A stretch of DNA of 61,471 nt, taken from the NCBI RefSeq assembly GCF_000711965.1, contig NZ_JONS01000024.1, forward strand, positions 1-61,471, given 5' to 3'. The notes under the pieces were generated by a model. That model was not told the origin of the DNA. It did no database searches and worked only from the letters and a program-made list of their open reading frames with translations. A program made the position numbers and the translations under genes. Position 1 is the stretch's first letter. Every line of letters starts with the position of its first letter. Positions 8,230 to 17,814 of this stretch are shown here, one piece after another. The DNA is from Actinomyces israelii DSM 43320. GTDB taxonomy: Bacteria; Actinomycetota; Actinomycetes; Actinomycetales; Actinomycetaceae.

Positions 8230-9126
8230 TCAGCCCATGACCACGCCGACGAGCCGCAACCGCCAGGCGCCGCCCGGTCCGCGGAGCGCCTCGCCGTGGA
8301 CCTCCAGGTCCGCCACACCGTCCTCCACGGTCCACAGGGGGCACGCCAGCCGGATCCCGCCGTCGCCCCGGGGCCAGCACTGGACCACCGAGACGAAGTC
8401 GTCGGGCAGCGGCAGACACGTGCGCCCAAAGGCCGCCAGGGCCTCGGCCATGCCCGCCCGCGCCCCCGGGTAGACCTCCGCCACCCGGGCCACACCCTCC
8501 CAGTCCGCCGCGGCGACGCGGTCCACCATCACCCGCACCAGCTCCACAAGCCCGCCCGGAAGACGCCCCCCGCCGGCGGCGCGGCCGCCACACCCGGACC
8601 CGCCGGCACCACCGCCGCCGCCGGCACCACCGCCGCCGTCGGAACCGCCGACGCCGGCGGCCCTGGTCCCGAGTCCGGTACCACCGGCCCCGGGCCCGGA
8701 CCCGCCGTCGTCGTCCGCCGCGCCGACACGATGGACGACGCACCGCCAGCCGCCGTCGGGACCCCGGCGCGCCACCCCGCCCACCCCCAGGCGCGAAGGA
8801 CCCCGCGACGTCCACAGGGGGCACCAGAACCCGTACCCCCCGCCCACGAGCGCCTCGCACCGCACAATGAGATCCAGGTGCATCGGCAGAAACAGGAACC
8901 CCACCCCCTCGGAGCCCGTCCCAGCATCCATCTCAGCATCCATCTCGGCGCCCACCCGCGCCCAGTCGACACCCCCGACACCCCCGACACCCCCGGCACC
9001 CCCGCGCGCCGCGGTCTCCACCTCGCCCCACCGCCGCTCGGCCACCCGGTCCACCACCCGCCCAACAGCCCCCGCAAGCCCCGACGGCGCCTCCACGGTC
9101 ATCGGCTCCTCCCGCTCCTCAGCCAT
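8230..9126 (-). CDS. Tandem two-domain protein, paralogue of 7064-7864, with long Gly linker
   Basis: The 298-residue product repeats the domain of the neighbouring gene twice: AVGRVVDRVAERRWGEVE ... FWCPLWTSRGPSRL in the first half and LVRVMVDRVAAADWEGV ... LACPLWTVEDGVADLE in the second. A ~50-residue Gly-dominated linker joins them. Short tandem repeats in the first domain (9-bp units at 8967-9002 encoding GGV; 12-bp units encoding AEMD) make it length-variable. No signal peptide or helix is present. The first domain has lost the acidic SDLE ending, so the copies may have diverged in binding. Function unknown; context suggests the immunity set. Confidence 0.6.
   Translation of the reverse strand: MAEEREEPMTVEAPSGLAGAVGRVVDRVAERRWGEVETAARGGAGGVGGVGGVDWARVGAEMDAEMDAGTGSEGVGFLFLPMHLDLIVRCEALVGGGYGFWCPLWTSRGPSRLGVGGVARRGPDGGWRCVVHRVGAADDDGGSGPGAGGTGLGTRAAGVGGSDGGGGAGGGGGAGGSGCGGRAAGGGRLPGGLVELVRVMVDRVAAADWEGVARVAEVYPGARAGMAEALAAFGRTCLPLPDDFVSVVQCWPRGDGGIRLACPLWTVEDGVADLEVHGEALRGPGGAWRLRLVGVVMG
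8967..9002. repeat. 9-bp tandem repeat, about four units, in frame
   Basis: Units CGACACCCC at 8967, 8976 and 8985 and a variant CGGCACCCC at 8994. They encode Gly-Gly-Val repeats on the minus strand in the two-domain protein. Confidence 0.7.
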
Positions 9127-9161
9127 CCAGGCATCTCACCGCGCCCACCGGCACCGCGCCC

Positions 9162-10346
9162 TCACGCGCGGAGGATCTCGGGAGGCAGCAGCCGGGCCAG
9201 CTCGTAGCCGTCCGCGCCGACGACCACGGGCACGTCCGCCTCGGCGAGCGTGCGCGCCTCCGGCCCCAGGCCCATGGGGTGGGCGAGCTGCGTGCCCGCC
9301 AGCACCTGCTCGGTCGGCGTCAGCCGGCGCACCGCCACCGCAGCCACCCGATCGGAGTGCTCGCGGGCCGCCTCGCCGTAGATGAGCGGGTCGTGCTGGC
9401 CGTCGTCGCCCACCAGGAGCCAGGTCACGTCGGGCAGGTCGATCATGAGGCGCCGCAGCTCGGTGCGCTTGTGCTCGATCCCCGAGCGGAACAGGCCGGT
9501 GTTGGTCGGTCCCCAGTCGGTCATGAGCATCGGGCCCGCCGGGAAGCCGTGGCGCTCGAAGAAGGAGCGGTGGGTGGGCACGACGTTCCACGCGCCGGTG
9601 GACAGGTAGATGACGGGCGTGCCCGGGTGCGCCTGCTTGACCCGGGTGAGCAGCGCTGCCATCCCCGGCACCGGCTCGCGCGAGGAGGTGTACTTCACCA
9701 GCTGGTTCCAGGCGGCGACGAACATGCGCGGCACGTGCGAGACCATGGCCGTGTCATCGATGTCGGAGACGATGCCCAGGCGCGGCCCGGGCGCCACCAC
9801 CAGGATCCGGGTGCTGACCGTGCCGGCGCCGGTCGCCTCGATGCGCGCCTCGTGCCAGCCGGCCCCCAGCCCGTGCCCGCGCACGACGACGTCGACGTAG
9901 CCGTCGTGGTCCGCCCGGGTGCGCACGCTCACCGCCCCGAAGCGGATCGTCACGGGCAGGTAGGGCACGGGCGCGTCCACGAACAGGCGCCAGCCGCGCT
10001 GGGCCTCCAGGAGGTTGGTGGCGGCCAGCTCGCGCACGTCCCGCACACCGCGCGCCGTCATCGGCATCTCCTCAGGCACCGAGCGGAACAGCGGGCCCTC
10101 GGCGGGGGCGTCGCGCGGGCGCAGCACCATGCGTGCGAGCACCCGGGCCATGTCCGACGGCGCCGCCCCGCCGTCGTCCCCCACGCTGGCGGGGCTGTGG
10201 GCCGCGCGCCCGGAGACGGCGGGACCGGCGGAGCCGTAGCCGTCGTAGGCGATGACGCGCGGACGCCAGCCGCGCCGCTTGAGTACGGGGATCATGTCCC
10301 GGTGGAACCGGTCCTCAACGGCACGGATGACGTCGAAAAGTGGCAC
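9162..10346 (-). CDS. App1-family phosphatase (phosphatidate phosphatase-like, DUF2183)
   Basis: The 394-residue protein carries the App1 catalytic domain. DIDDTAMVS (residues 195-203) is the HAD-type nucleophile motif DxDxT, followed by STGAWN, MLMTDWGPTN, a conserved Lys in EHKRTEL and WLLVGDDGQHDP. The N-terminal ~180 residues form a beta-rich region (GVRDVRELAATNLLEAQRGWRLF), as in other bacterial homologues. Yeast App1 dephosphorylates phosphatidate; the bacterial substrate is not established. No signal peptide is evident, so it is probably cytoplasmic. GTG at 10346 overlaps the 3' end of the upstream glycosyltransferase gene by 32 bp, suggesting a two-gene operon. Confidence 0.85.
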   Translation of the reverse strand: MPLFDVIRAVEDRFHRDMIPVLKRRGWRPRVIAYDGYGSAGPAVSGRAAHSPASVGDDGGAAPSDMARVLARMVLRPRDAPAEGPLFRSVPEEMPMTARGVRDVRELAATNLLEAQRGWRLFVDAPVPYLPVTIRFGAVSVRTRADHDGYVDVVVRGHGLGAGWHEARIEATGAGTVSTRILVVAPGPRLGIVSDIDDTAMVSHVPRMFVAAWNQLVKYTSSREPVPGMAALLTRVKQAHPGTPVIYLSTGAWNVVPTHRSFFERHGFPAGPMLMTDWGPTNTGLFRSGIEHKRTELRRLMIDLPDVTWLLVGDDGQHDPLIYGEAAREHSDRVAAVAVRRLTPTEQVLAGTQLAHPMGLGPEARTLAEADVPVVVGADGYELARLLPPEILRA

Positions 10347-11682
10347 GGGCCGATCTTACGGGGCCTGGGGCCCGCCCGTGGCCCGCCGGGCCCCAGCCGG
10401 ATGGAGCGCTCCGCGGCGCGCGCGCACGCACGAGGCGCCCCGCCACCGCCCACAGCGTGGCTCCGGTCGCCAGCGCCCACCAGGTGTAGGACGAGCCGAC
10501 GACGGTGACGGCGAAGGGCCACTCCTTCTCCAGGTGGTTCTGCCCCGGGAACCACCACTGCATCGCCAGGGCGAACACGGCCGCGCCCGTCAGGGTGGTG
10601 GTCGCCAGGGCGGGGGAGTACCAGCGCCACGCCGCCGTCGCCAGCGCCATGAGGGCGGGCAGGCACCACACCCAGTGGTGCGACCAGGAGATCGGCGAGA
10701 TCAGCAGGCCCGCCGCCATGGCGGTGCTCACCTGCAGCAACAGGACGAGACCGCCGTCGGGCGACCGCGCTCCGCCGAGGGCCGCCAGGGCCGTCAGCCG
10801 GCGCAGCAGCAGCCAGGCCCCCAGCCCGACCACGACGACGGCGAGCGCCCACGCCGGGTTCCAGGCCTGCTCGGGCAGCCAGCGGGCGGCGGCGCCCTTG
10901 AGGTTCTGGTTGCCGGCGTACTCGGGGAAGCCCGCGCGGGAGGGGTCGAGCATGGCGGAGAAGAAGAACTGCGCGGACTCGGCGGGCCACACCGCCCAGC
11001 ACAGGGCCGTCGCCCCCGCCGCCGTCGCGACCATGGTGGCCGCGGCCCGCCACTCGCGGCGCGCCACCAGGACGAGCACCGCGATGGCCGGCGTCAGTTT
11101 GAAGGCCGCCGCCAGCCCTGCGCCCGCACCGCGCCAGCGCGCCCCCTCGGGCGCGGCCAGCAGGTCGACGGCGACCAGCGCCATGAGGATCGCGTTGACC
11201 TGCCCGTACTCCATGGTCTTGTAGATCGGCTCCAGGAACAGCACCCCGGCCAGGGCCAGCCACGGCGCCGTCGCCAGCGCGATCCGGCGCTCGGCCCCCA
11301 GGGCGCGCATGGTCGCCCACGCCGTCGCCGCGGTGCACACCGGTGTGGCCAGCACCATGATCACCTGGGCGGCCCGGTCGCTGCCCCAGGTCAGGGGGCT
11401 CAGCGCCCAGGCCGCGAAGGGCGGGTAGGTGAAGGGCCACAGGTGCTCGCCGGGGTTGGCGTACCAGTCGTACAGGCTCCCGCCGGCGTGCCACTGGGCG
11501 ACGGCATGGTAGTAGACCCATGCGTCGAGCTTGAACGTCGGGACGCCGTCCTTGCCCCACAGCCAGGGGTAGGCGCTCGACAGAAGGGCGGCCCAGCCCA
11601 GGGCCTGGGCCGGGCCGGAGATCAGCAGCCGGAGCGCACCGAGGCGGGAGCCGGTCGTCTTGTTCCGCGTGCTCTCGTCCAC
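10315..11682 (-). CDS. GT87-family membrane glycosyltransferase (DUF2029, mannosyltransferase-like)
   Basis: The protein has ~455 residues with about ten hydrophobic segments. Family-typical loops are present: KLDAWVYYHAV near the N-terminus (the catalytic Asp region of GT-C enzymes), YTYPPF-like FTYPPFAAW, YGQVNAIL, and ISWSHHWVW. GT87 enzymes transfer mannose or arabinose from polyprenyl-phosphate donors to cell-envelope glycolipids in actinobacteria. The acceptor here is unknown. GTG at 11682 is chosen because the frame upstream of it passes into the long palindrome and then only shadows the MFS gene. It is transcribed with the App1 gene. Confidence 0.85.
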   Translation of the reverse strand: MDESTRNKTTGSRLGALRLLISGPAQALGWAALLSSAYPWLWGKDGVPTFKLDAWVYYHAVAQWHAGGSLYDWYANPGEHLWPFTYPPFAAWALSPLTWGSDRAAQVIMVLATPVCTAATAWATMRALGAERRIALATAPWLALAGVLFLEPIYKTMEYGQVNAILMALVAVDLLAAPEGARWRGAGAGLAAAFKLTPAIAVLVLVARREWRAAATMVATAAGATALCWAVWPAESAQFFFSAMLDPSRAGFPEYAGNQNLKGAAARWLPEQAWNPAWALAVVVVGLGAWLLLRRLTALAALGGARSPDGGLVLLLQVSTAMAAGLLISPISWSHHWVWCLPALMALATAAWRWYSPALATTTLTGAAVFALAMQWWFPGQNHLEKEWPFAVTVVGSSYTWWALATGATLWAVAGRLVRARAPRSAPSGWGPAGHGRAPGPVRSARATFRRHPCR

Positions 11683-11762
11683 CCGCCGGAGTCTACGGCG
11701 CCGCCCTCGGACGCTCCTCCTCGGCGCGAGAGCGGCCCGGCTCCACGCTCCTCGATCCTCCG

Positions 11763-11837
11763 CCGTCGAGATAGACATTTTCGTACGAGATAGACGGTGA
11801 CACCGTCTATCTCGTACGAAAATGTCTATCTCGACGG
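11763..11837. terminator. Perfect 37-bp palindrome with a single-base centre
   Basis: Bases 11763-11799 and 11801-11837 are exact reverse complements around A11800. Each arm contains CGAGATAGAC twice (starting 11767 and 11786, 19 bp apart) and an inner TACG. It starts four bases after the stop of the MFS gene and lies 80 bp upstream of the GT87 start, both on the minus strand. It would act as a strong hairpin terminator, and could also be a protein-binding dyad. Confidence 0.75.
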
Positions 11838-11840
11838 GGT

Positions 11841-13112
11841 TCAGCGGGGCAGGCTGGCGTGCGCGCGCGCCCGGCGCAGGACCCGCAGCCCCGCCAGGGT
11901 CGCCGCCGTGGCGAGCCAGGCGCACCCGGCGGCCAGCAGGTAGCCGCCGTGAGCGCCCTCGGCGTCCACCACGCGACCGCCCAGCAACGAGCCCAGCGAC
12001 ACCCCGACGCTCAGCGACGTGCTGATCCACGCCAGCCCCTCGGTGAGCTGGGAGGGCGCCACGGAGACCTGGACGATGTTGTTTCCGGTGGTGATGGTCG
12101 GGGCGATCGCCATGCCGGTGGTGGCCATGAGCGCGCCGAGCACCACCAGCCCCGGCGCGAGCGGCAGGAGCGAGGCGCCGATGGACAGCGCCGCGGTGCC
12201 GGTCAGGAACTGCTTCCACAGGGGCCACCTCCACGAGCGCGCCCCGTAGACGAGCGCGGCCACCAGCGACCCCGCCGACCACGCCGCCAGCAGGGCTCCC
12301 GAGGCCGACTTGCGCCCGGCCTCCGTGGCGAAGGCCACCGAGGCGACGTCGCTGGCGCCGAACATGGCCCCGGAGAACAGGAAGGCCACGAGGACGACGA
12401 GCACCGCGCCGTGGCGCACCACCGGCCTGTTCGGGCGCCGGGCGCCGTCATCCCCGGCGGGCCCCTCCCGCGGCTCGCCCGGCGCCTCCGCACGACGCCG
12501 GCGCCGCCGGTGGGGCGTGGGCTCGGTCCGGCGCTGCGACAGGAACCACAGCCCGCCGGCGAGCTGGAGGGCCAGCGACGCGATCCAGCCGGTGGTGACC
12601 GGCAGAGCCGGCGAGGTGCACAGGGCCGTGGTCAGGACCGGCCCGATAATGAGGGCGACCTCGTCGAGGGCGGCCTCGAGGGAGAAGGCCGTGTGCACGT
12701 CCTCCGGGCGGGTGGTCACCGTGGTCCACCGCGAGCGCACGAGCGAGCCCATGGAGCCGGACAGGCCGCCGGCCGGCGCCGCCAGCGCCATGAGGACCCG
12801 CAGGTCGGCGTGCGCCCGGGCGGCGAGGATGAGTCCGAGCATGGACGCTCCGGAGACCGTCAGCGCCGGCACCATCACCCTGGACTGCCCGTGCTCGTCC
12901 ACCAGCCGCGCCAGCAGGGGCGCGCCCACGGCGGCCGCGACGATGTTGACCGCGGAGACGGCCCCGGCCGCCGAGTAGCTGCCGTACAGGGCCTGGACGG
13001 CCAGGATGGTGGCGATCCCCTGCATGGACATGGGGAACCGCGCCAGGAGCCCTGCGACGGAGAAGGCGGCGGCGCCGGGGATGCGCAGGATGCGACCGTA
13101 GGTGGAGGACAT
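11841..13112 (-). CDS. MFS-family transporter
   Basis: The 423-residue protein has twelve hydrophobic segments split by a long, highly basic central loop (about residues 190-235, RRRRRRAEAPGEPREG). This is the two-bundle arrangement of major facilitator transporters. The segment DEHGQSRVM after helix 2 corresponds to the MFS loop 2-3 motif. The family resemblance is to actinobacterial drug or sugar efflux proteins; the substrate cannot be told. It is a single gene ending at a perfect palindrome. ATG at 13112 is well placed before the first helix. Confidence 0.85.
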   Translation of the reverse strand: MSSTYGRILRIPGAAAFSVAGLLARFPMSMQGIATILAVQALYGSYSAAGAVSAVNIVAAAVGAPLLARLVDEHGQSRVMVPALTVSGASMLGLILAARAHADLRVLMALAAPAGGLSGSMGSLVRSRWTTVTTRPEDVHTAFSLEAALDEVALIIGPVLTTALCTSPALPVTTGWIASLALQLAGGLWFLSQRRTEPTPHRRRRRRAEAPGEPREGPAGDDGARRPNRPVVRHGAVLVVLVAFLFSGAMFGASDVASVAFATEAGRKSASGALLAAWSAGSLVAALVYGARSWRWPLWKQFLTGTAALSIGASLLPLAPGLVVLGALMATTGMAIAPTITTGNNIVQVSVAPSQLTEGLAWISTSLSVGVSLGSLLGGRVVDAEGAHGGYLLAAGCAWLATAATLAGLRVLRRARAHASLPR

Positions 13113-13296
13113 GGGTCGGTGGGCCTGTCTGGTCGGCCGTGGGCCGCGCCCACGGGGTGATGAGGGACGGCAGCGCTCCTGGGGACAGCGCCGTTGAGCG
13201 GCCGGCGGGTCGGACGGCCGGCGGACGCGGGGCGGTGCCGGCGTCCGCGCCGGTCGGTACGCCGGATCGGTGCCGGCCGGTGCTGGTCAGTGCTGG

Positions 13297-14562
<1,266 letters not shown>

Positions 14563-14775
14563 GAGGTGAGTCCTCCACGAGTTCACGGTTCCCGCCGTGC
14601 GCACCTGGTGCCGTATGGACGTTGTTCGTAGGGAGACGGGGCGGGTCGCCGGTGGGTACCGGTCTCCAAGAGCGTACCTGAGGTGAGCCGAGTTGCGCCC
14701 GTGACGGTATCGTCGGCGCCATTCAGCCGTCGGCCGCGCTCGCACCCCGGCCGCCGTCCAGTATAGGAGACGTCT

Positions 14776-15549
14776 ATGAGCGAGATCTCGGCCGTGCCCC
14801 GGCCGCAGGGCGAAGCCCTCGTGCCCGTCGCCGGCGCGGCCACCGACGTCGGCCGGTCGCGCCCCGTCAATGAGGACGGCTATCTCGCCATGGCGCCCGC
14901 CTTCGTCGTCGTGGACGGCATGGGCGGGCACGCCGCCGGGCGCGCCGCGACCCGCGCCGCCCTGGGCGCCCTGGCGTCGCTGGCCGGTGCCGCGGTCACC
15001 GACGAGCGGGTCATTGTCGAGGCCATGCTCGCAGCCGGCGAGGCGGTGACCGCCATCCCCTCGCACGCGGCCCACCGGCCCGGGGCCACCGTGGCCGGCG
15101 CCGTCCTGGCCCAGCTGCCCGAGGGGCTGACGTGGATCACATTCAATATCGGCGACTCGCGCGTCTACCTCATGCGTGACGGGGCCCTCACGCAGATGTC
15201 CCGCGACCACTCCCAGGTCCAGGCGCTCATCGACGCGGGCCAGCTCACGCCCGACCAGGCCCGCCATGATCCTCGGAAGAACGTAGTCACCCGGGCGCTG
15301 GGGGCCGGCCTGAACCAGGAGGCCGTCCCCGACATGTTCACCGCGTCCGCCCAGCGCGGGGACCGCCTGCTCGTCTGCTCCGACGGGCTGACCGACGAGC
15401 TCGACGACGAGGCCCTGGTCACCGTGCTCGGCGCCGGGATGCGTCCGCAGCGCACCGCCGAGGCGGCGGTCGCCGCCGCCCTCGAGGCCGGTGGCCACGA
15501 CAACGCCACTGCCCTGGTCGTCGACCTTGTCCCGGAGTCGGCGCTATGA
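14776..15549 (+). CDS. PP2C-family Ser/Thr protein phosphatase
   Basis: The 257-residue protein has all the PP2C metal and phosphate motifs in order: GRSRPVNEDGY, VVDGMGGHAAG, GDSRVYLMRDG, CSDGLTDEL and GGHDNATALVV. It hydrolyses phosphoserine/threonine with two Mn/Mg ions and acts in the cytoplasm. AGGAG lies nine bases before the ATG. Its stop overlaps the start of an FHA-domain gene by four bases, so phosphatase and phosphothreonine reader are translationally coupled. No Ser/Thr kinase gene is in the window. The 213-bp upstream region is shared with the divergent variant-LRR gene. Confidence 0.93.
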   Translation: MSEISAVPRPQGEALVPVAGAATDVGRSRPVNEDGYLAMAPAFVVVDGMGGHAAGRAATRAALGALASLAGAAVTDERVIVEAMLAAGEAVTAIPSHAAHRPGATVAGAVLAQLPEGLTWITFNIGDSRVYLMRDGALTQMSRDHSQVQALIDAGQLTPDQARHDPRKNVVTRALGAGLNQEAVPDMFTASAQRGDRLLVCSDGLTDELDDEALVTVLGAGMRPQRTAEAAVAAALEAGGHDNATALVVDLVPESAL

Positions 15550-16937
15550 ATGACGCGGGCGCCGGCGGCGAGGCCGCCCCCAAGCGGGTCGCGGGCCGCT
15601 GGGGGGAGGCGCTCCTGGCCCCGGAGGCCCCCCGGGACGTGGAGCGGGCGGTGCTCGCGGCCCTCGGCGGCTCGACTGGCCTGTCGGCTCCGCCGACTGC
15701 GAAGGGACGGCACGCCTGGGGGCCGGTGGATCTCAACCGCCCCACGCCCGCCTCCGCCGTCACCGCGGACGAGCCCGCCAGCACGACCCGGCTCCGCTGC
15801 CCGGCCGATGCGCCGCCCGCGGCCGTCCCCGAGACCGCCGGGACGTACTCGGCCGTCATCCCGCCGACCTTTCCTCCGCAGGCCCACTCGCAGCAGGTGC
15901 CTGCCGCTGCGGAGCCCCCGCCGGTCGCGCGCGCGGACGCGGCCCCCCTCGGCTCGACGGCGCCCGCCGGCGCACCCGGGCTCGCAGGCGCCCTCGGACC
16001 CGCAGGGGCGTCCGGGCCGGAGCCCGCCGGTTCTACGGCCCCCGCCGGCCCGGACGCGCCGGAGTGCCCGAGCGGGGCGGAGACCGGCGTGTGGATCGAC
16101 CCCGACGACCTGCCCATGAGCGTCGAGCCCGGCGCCGACGCGCTCGCGGACGGCGAGGCCCCGCGCACCGCGCCCGCGCGCTCCGCCGACCCCGCTCCGT
16201 CCGGTCCCCCTCCCGAGCCGATTCCGCGCTACCCCGAGCCCGAGCCGGGGTCGGGGCGCCGTCGTCGGCGTGCTGCGGCGCCCCCCGCGTCCGGGCCGGC
16301 CCCGCCCCGTGCCGCGGAGGGGGACGGCGGCCCCGGTTCCGGGCGGCGCTCCTCCACGGCGCCGCTGCCTCCGGGCGGGGCGCCTGCGCCCGAGGAGGCG
16401 GCGCAGGCTGCGTCCTCAGGGTCCTCAGGGTCCTCAGGGTCCTCGGGCGCCACCGGGACCCTCGTCCGGGAGGCCGAGTCCGTCCCCATGATCACCTCGG
16501 CCATCTGCGTGGCGGGTCACGCCAACCCGCCGGACGCGCAGGTCTGCCTGTGCTGCTCGGCGCCCCTGAGCGGGCGGCTCATCCCGGTGCCGCGGCCGGT
16601 CCTGGCCATGATCACCCTGCCCACCGGGACGAGCGTGCCCGTGCGCGGCGACATCGTCGTCGGGCGCGCACCGCGTCCGCAGCCGGGGGGCGAGCCCGGC
16701 GCGTTCCTCCTGGAGGTGCCCAGCCCCGCCCACCTGGTCTCGCGCTCCCACCTGCTGATCACGACGGCGGGATGGAACGTGCTCGCCCGCGACCTGGGCT
16801 CCAACAACGGCACGGTGCTCCTGCGACCGGGGTTCCCCGCGGTCCTGCTCGCGGCCGCCCTGCCGACGCCGCTGTACGTGGGAGACTTGCTGGACGTCGG
16901 GGACGGCGTCATGCTGCGGGTCGAGCCACCCATCTAG
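15546..16937 (+). CDS. FHA-domain protein with zinc-ribbon-like motif
   Basis: The protein has 463 residues. The first ~310 are Pro/Ala-rich and probably disordered, containing a 9-bp tandem repeat that encodes SSG. A short Cys cluster (CVAGHANPPDAQVCLCC, about 320-337) looks like a zinc-ribbon knuckle. The C-terminal ~110 residues are an FHA domain: VGRAP, SRSHLLI (phosphothreonine-binding Arg-Ser and His) and GSNNGT. FHA domains bind phosphothreonine peptides. It sits between the PP2C gene (4-bp overlap) and a second FHA-like gene, so a phospho-signalling unit is likely. Confidence 0.85.
   Translation: MNDAGAGGEAAPKRVAGRWGEALLAPEAPRDVERAVLAALGGSTGLSAPPTAKGRHAWGPVDLNRPTPASAVTADEPASTTRLRCPADAPPAAVPETAGTYSAVIPPTFPPQAHSQQVPAAAEPPPVARADAAPLGSTAPAGAPGLAGALGPAGASGPEPAGSTAPAGPDAPECPSGAETGVWIDPDDLPMSVEPGADALADGEAPRTAPARSADPAPSGPPPEPIPRYPEPEPGSGRRRRRAAAPPASGPAPPRAAEGDGGPGSGRRSSTAPLPPGGAPAPEEAAQAASSGSSGSSGSSGATGTLVREAESVPMITSAICVAGHANPPDAQVCLCCSAPLSGRLIPVPRPVLAMITLPTGTSVPVRGDIVVGRAPRPQPGGEPGAFLLEVPSPAHLVSRSHLLITTAGWNVLARDLGSNNGTVLLRPGFPAVLLAAALPTPLYVGDLLDVGDGVMLRVEPPI
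16413..16448. repeat. 9-bp tandem repeat (TCCTCAGGG), four units, in frame
   Basis: Units at 16413, 16422 and 16431 are identical and a fourth (16440) is a variant. They encode Ser-Ser-Gly repeats in the disordered part of the FHA protein. Confidence 0.8.
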
Positions 16938-16980
16938 GCGCCCCCCTCTCACACTGCTCCTGAATCGAAGGAGGCCTCAT

Positions 16981-17814
16981 ATGAGCGACCTGACCTGGAC
17001 CGAACGCCCGGAGGTCGATCCGGACCGCCCCGACGAGCTGGTCCTCGACTTCTCCGGGGAGGTGCACCGCATCGGCACCGACGAGACCTTCGTCATCGGT
17101 CGCGGCGGGGACCTCGACATCGACGACAACCCCTACCTCCACCGCCGCTTCCTCGTGCTGGCCCACGAGGGCGGGCTGTGGTGGATCGCCAACGAGGGCA
17201 CGCGCCTGTCGGCGACGCTGACCGACGGCGACGGGCTGGTCCAGTCCCGGCTCGCCCCGGGGGCCCGCCTGCCCCTGGTCTTCCAGCGAATTATCCTCAC
17301 GTTCTCGGCGGGGCCCACGACCTATGAGATTGATCTCATCACGGCCGGCGAGGACCGGTTCTCCGGCATCGACGGCGTTCACCAGTCCACGGGCCAGACC
17401 ACTATCGGCGCGGCCCCGATGACCAAGTCCCAGCTGCTGCTCGTCCTGGCCCTGGCCGAGCCGGTGCTGCGGCGCGCCGGCACCGGGGCCGCCGAGATCC
17501 CCTCCTCGGCCGCCGCCGCCGCGCGCCTGGGATGGCCGCTGACCAAGTTCAATCGCAAGCTCGACAACGTCTGCGAGAAGCTCGACCGCGTGGGCGTGCG
17601 GGGCCTGCGCGGCGGGCGCGCCGGGGGCGCCGCCTCCAACCGCCGCACCGCGCTCGTGGAGCACGCCGTGGCCACCCTCATGGTGACCGCCGAGGACCTC
17701 CCCATGCTCGACCAGGAGCACGCCGCCAACGAGATCGCGGCGCGCGAGGCCGGCACGAGCACGGCCTCGGTCGGCGTCGACAAGCGCGCCGGCGCCGAGG
17801 ACGGAAGAAGATGA
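16981..17814 (+). CDS. FHA-like plus winged-helix protein
   Basis: The 277-residue protein starts with a beta-rich FHA-like region: FVIGRGGDLDIDDNPYLHRRF, with RGG and LHRR in the usual places and a Trp-Trp-Ile strand. Residues ~145-200 are a helical segment (TKSQLLLVLALAEPVLRR, GWPLTKFNRKLDNVCEKL) that reads as a helix-turn-helix. Such FHA/winged-helix proteins occur beside PP2C and DUF58/VWA genes in actinobacteria. Their role is unknown, but phosphothreonine-dependent regulation is plausible. The phosphothreonine-binding Ser is replaced (LHRRF), so binding may be altered. The stop overlaps the next gene by four bases. Confidence 0.75.
   Translation: MSDLTWTERPEVDPDRPDELVLDFSGEVHRIGTDETFVIGRGGDLDIDDNPYLHRRFLVLAHEGGLWWIANEGTRLSATLTDGDGLVQSRLAPGARLPLVFQRIILTFSAGPTTYEIDLITAGEDRFSGIDGVHQSTGQTTIGAAPMTKSQLLLVLALAEPVLRRAGTGAAEIPSSAAAAARLGWPLTKFNRKLDNVCEKLDRVGVRGLRGGRAGGAASNRRTALVEHAVATLMVTAEDLPMLDQEHAANEIAAREAGTSTASVGVDKRAGAEDGRR

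Noticed and set aside
10315..12282. 655-residue version of the GT87 protein starting inside the MFS gene
   Set aside because: The extra N-terminus is a frame shadow of the MFS gene and crosses the palindrome; GTG 11682 gives the normal family length.
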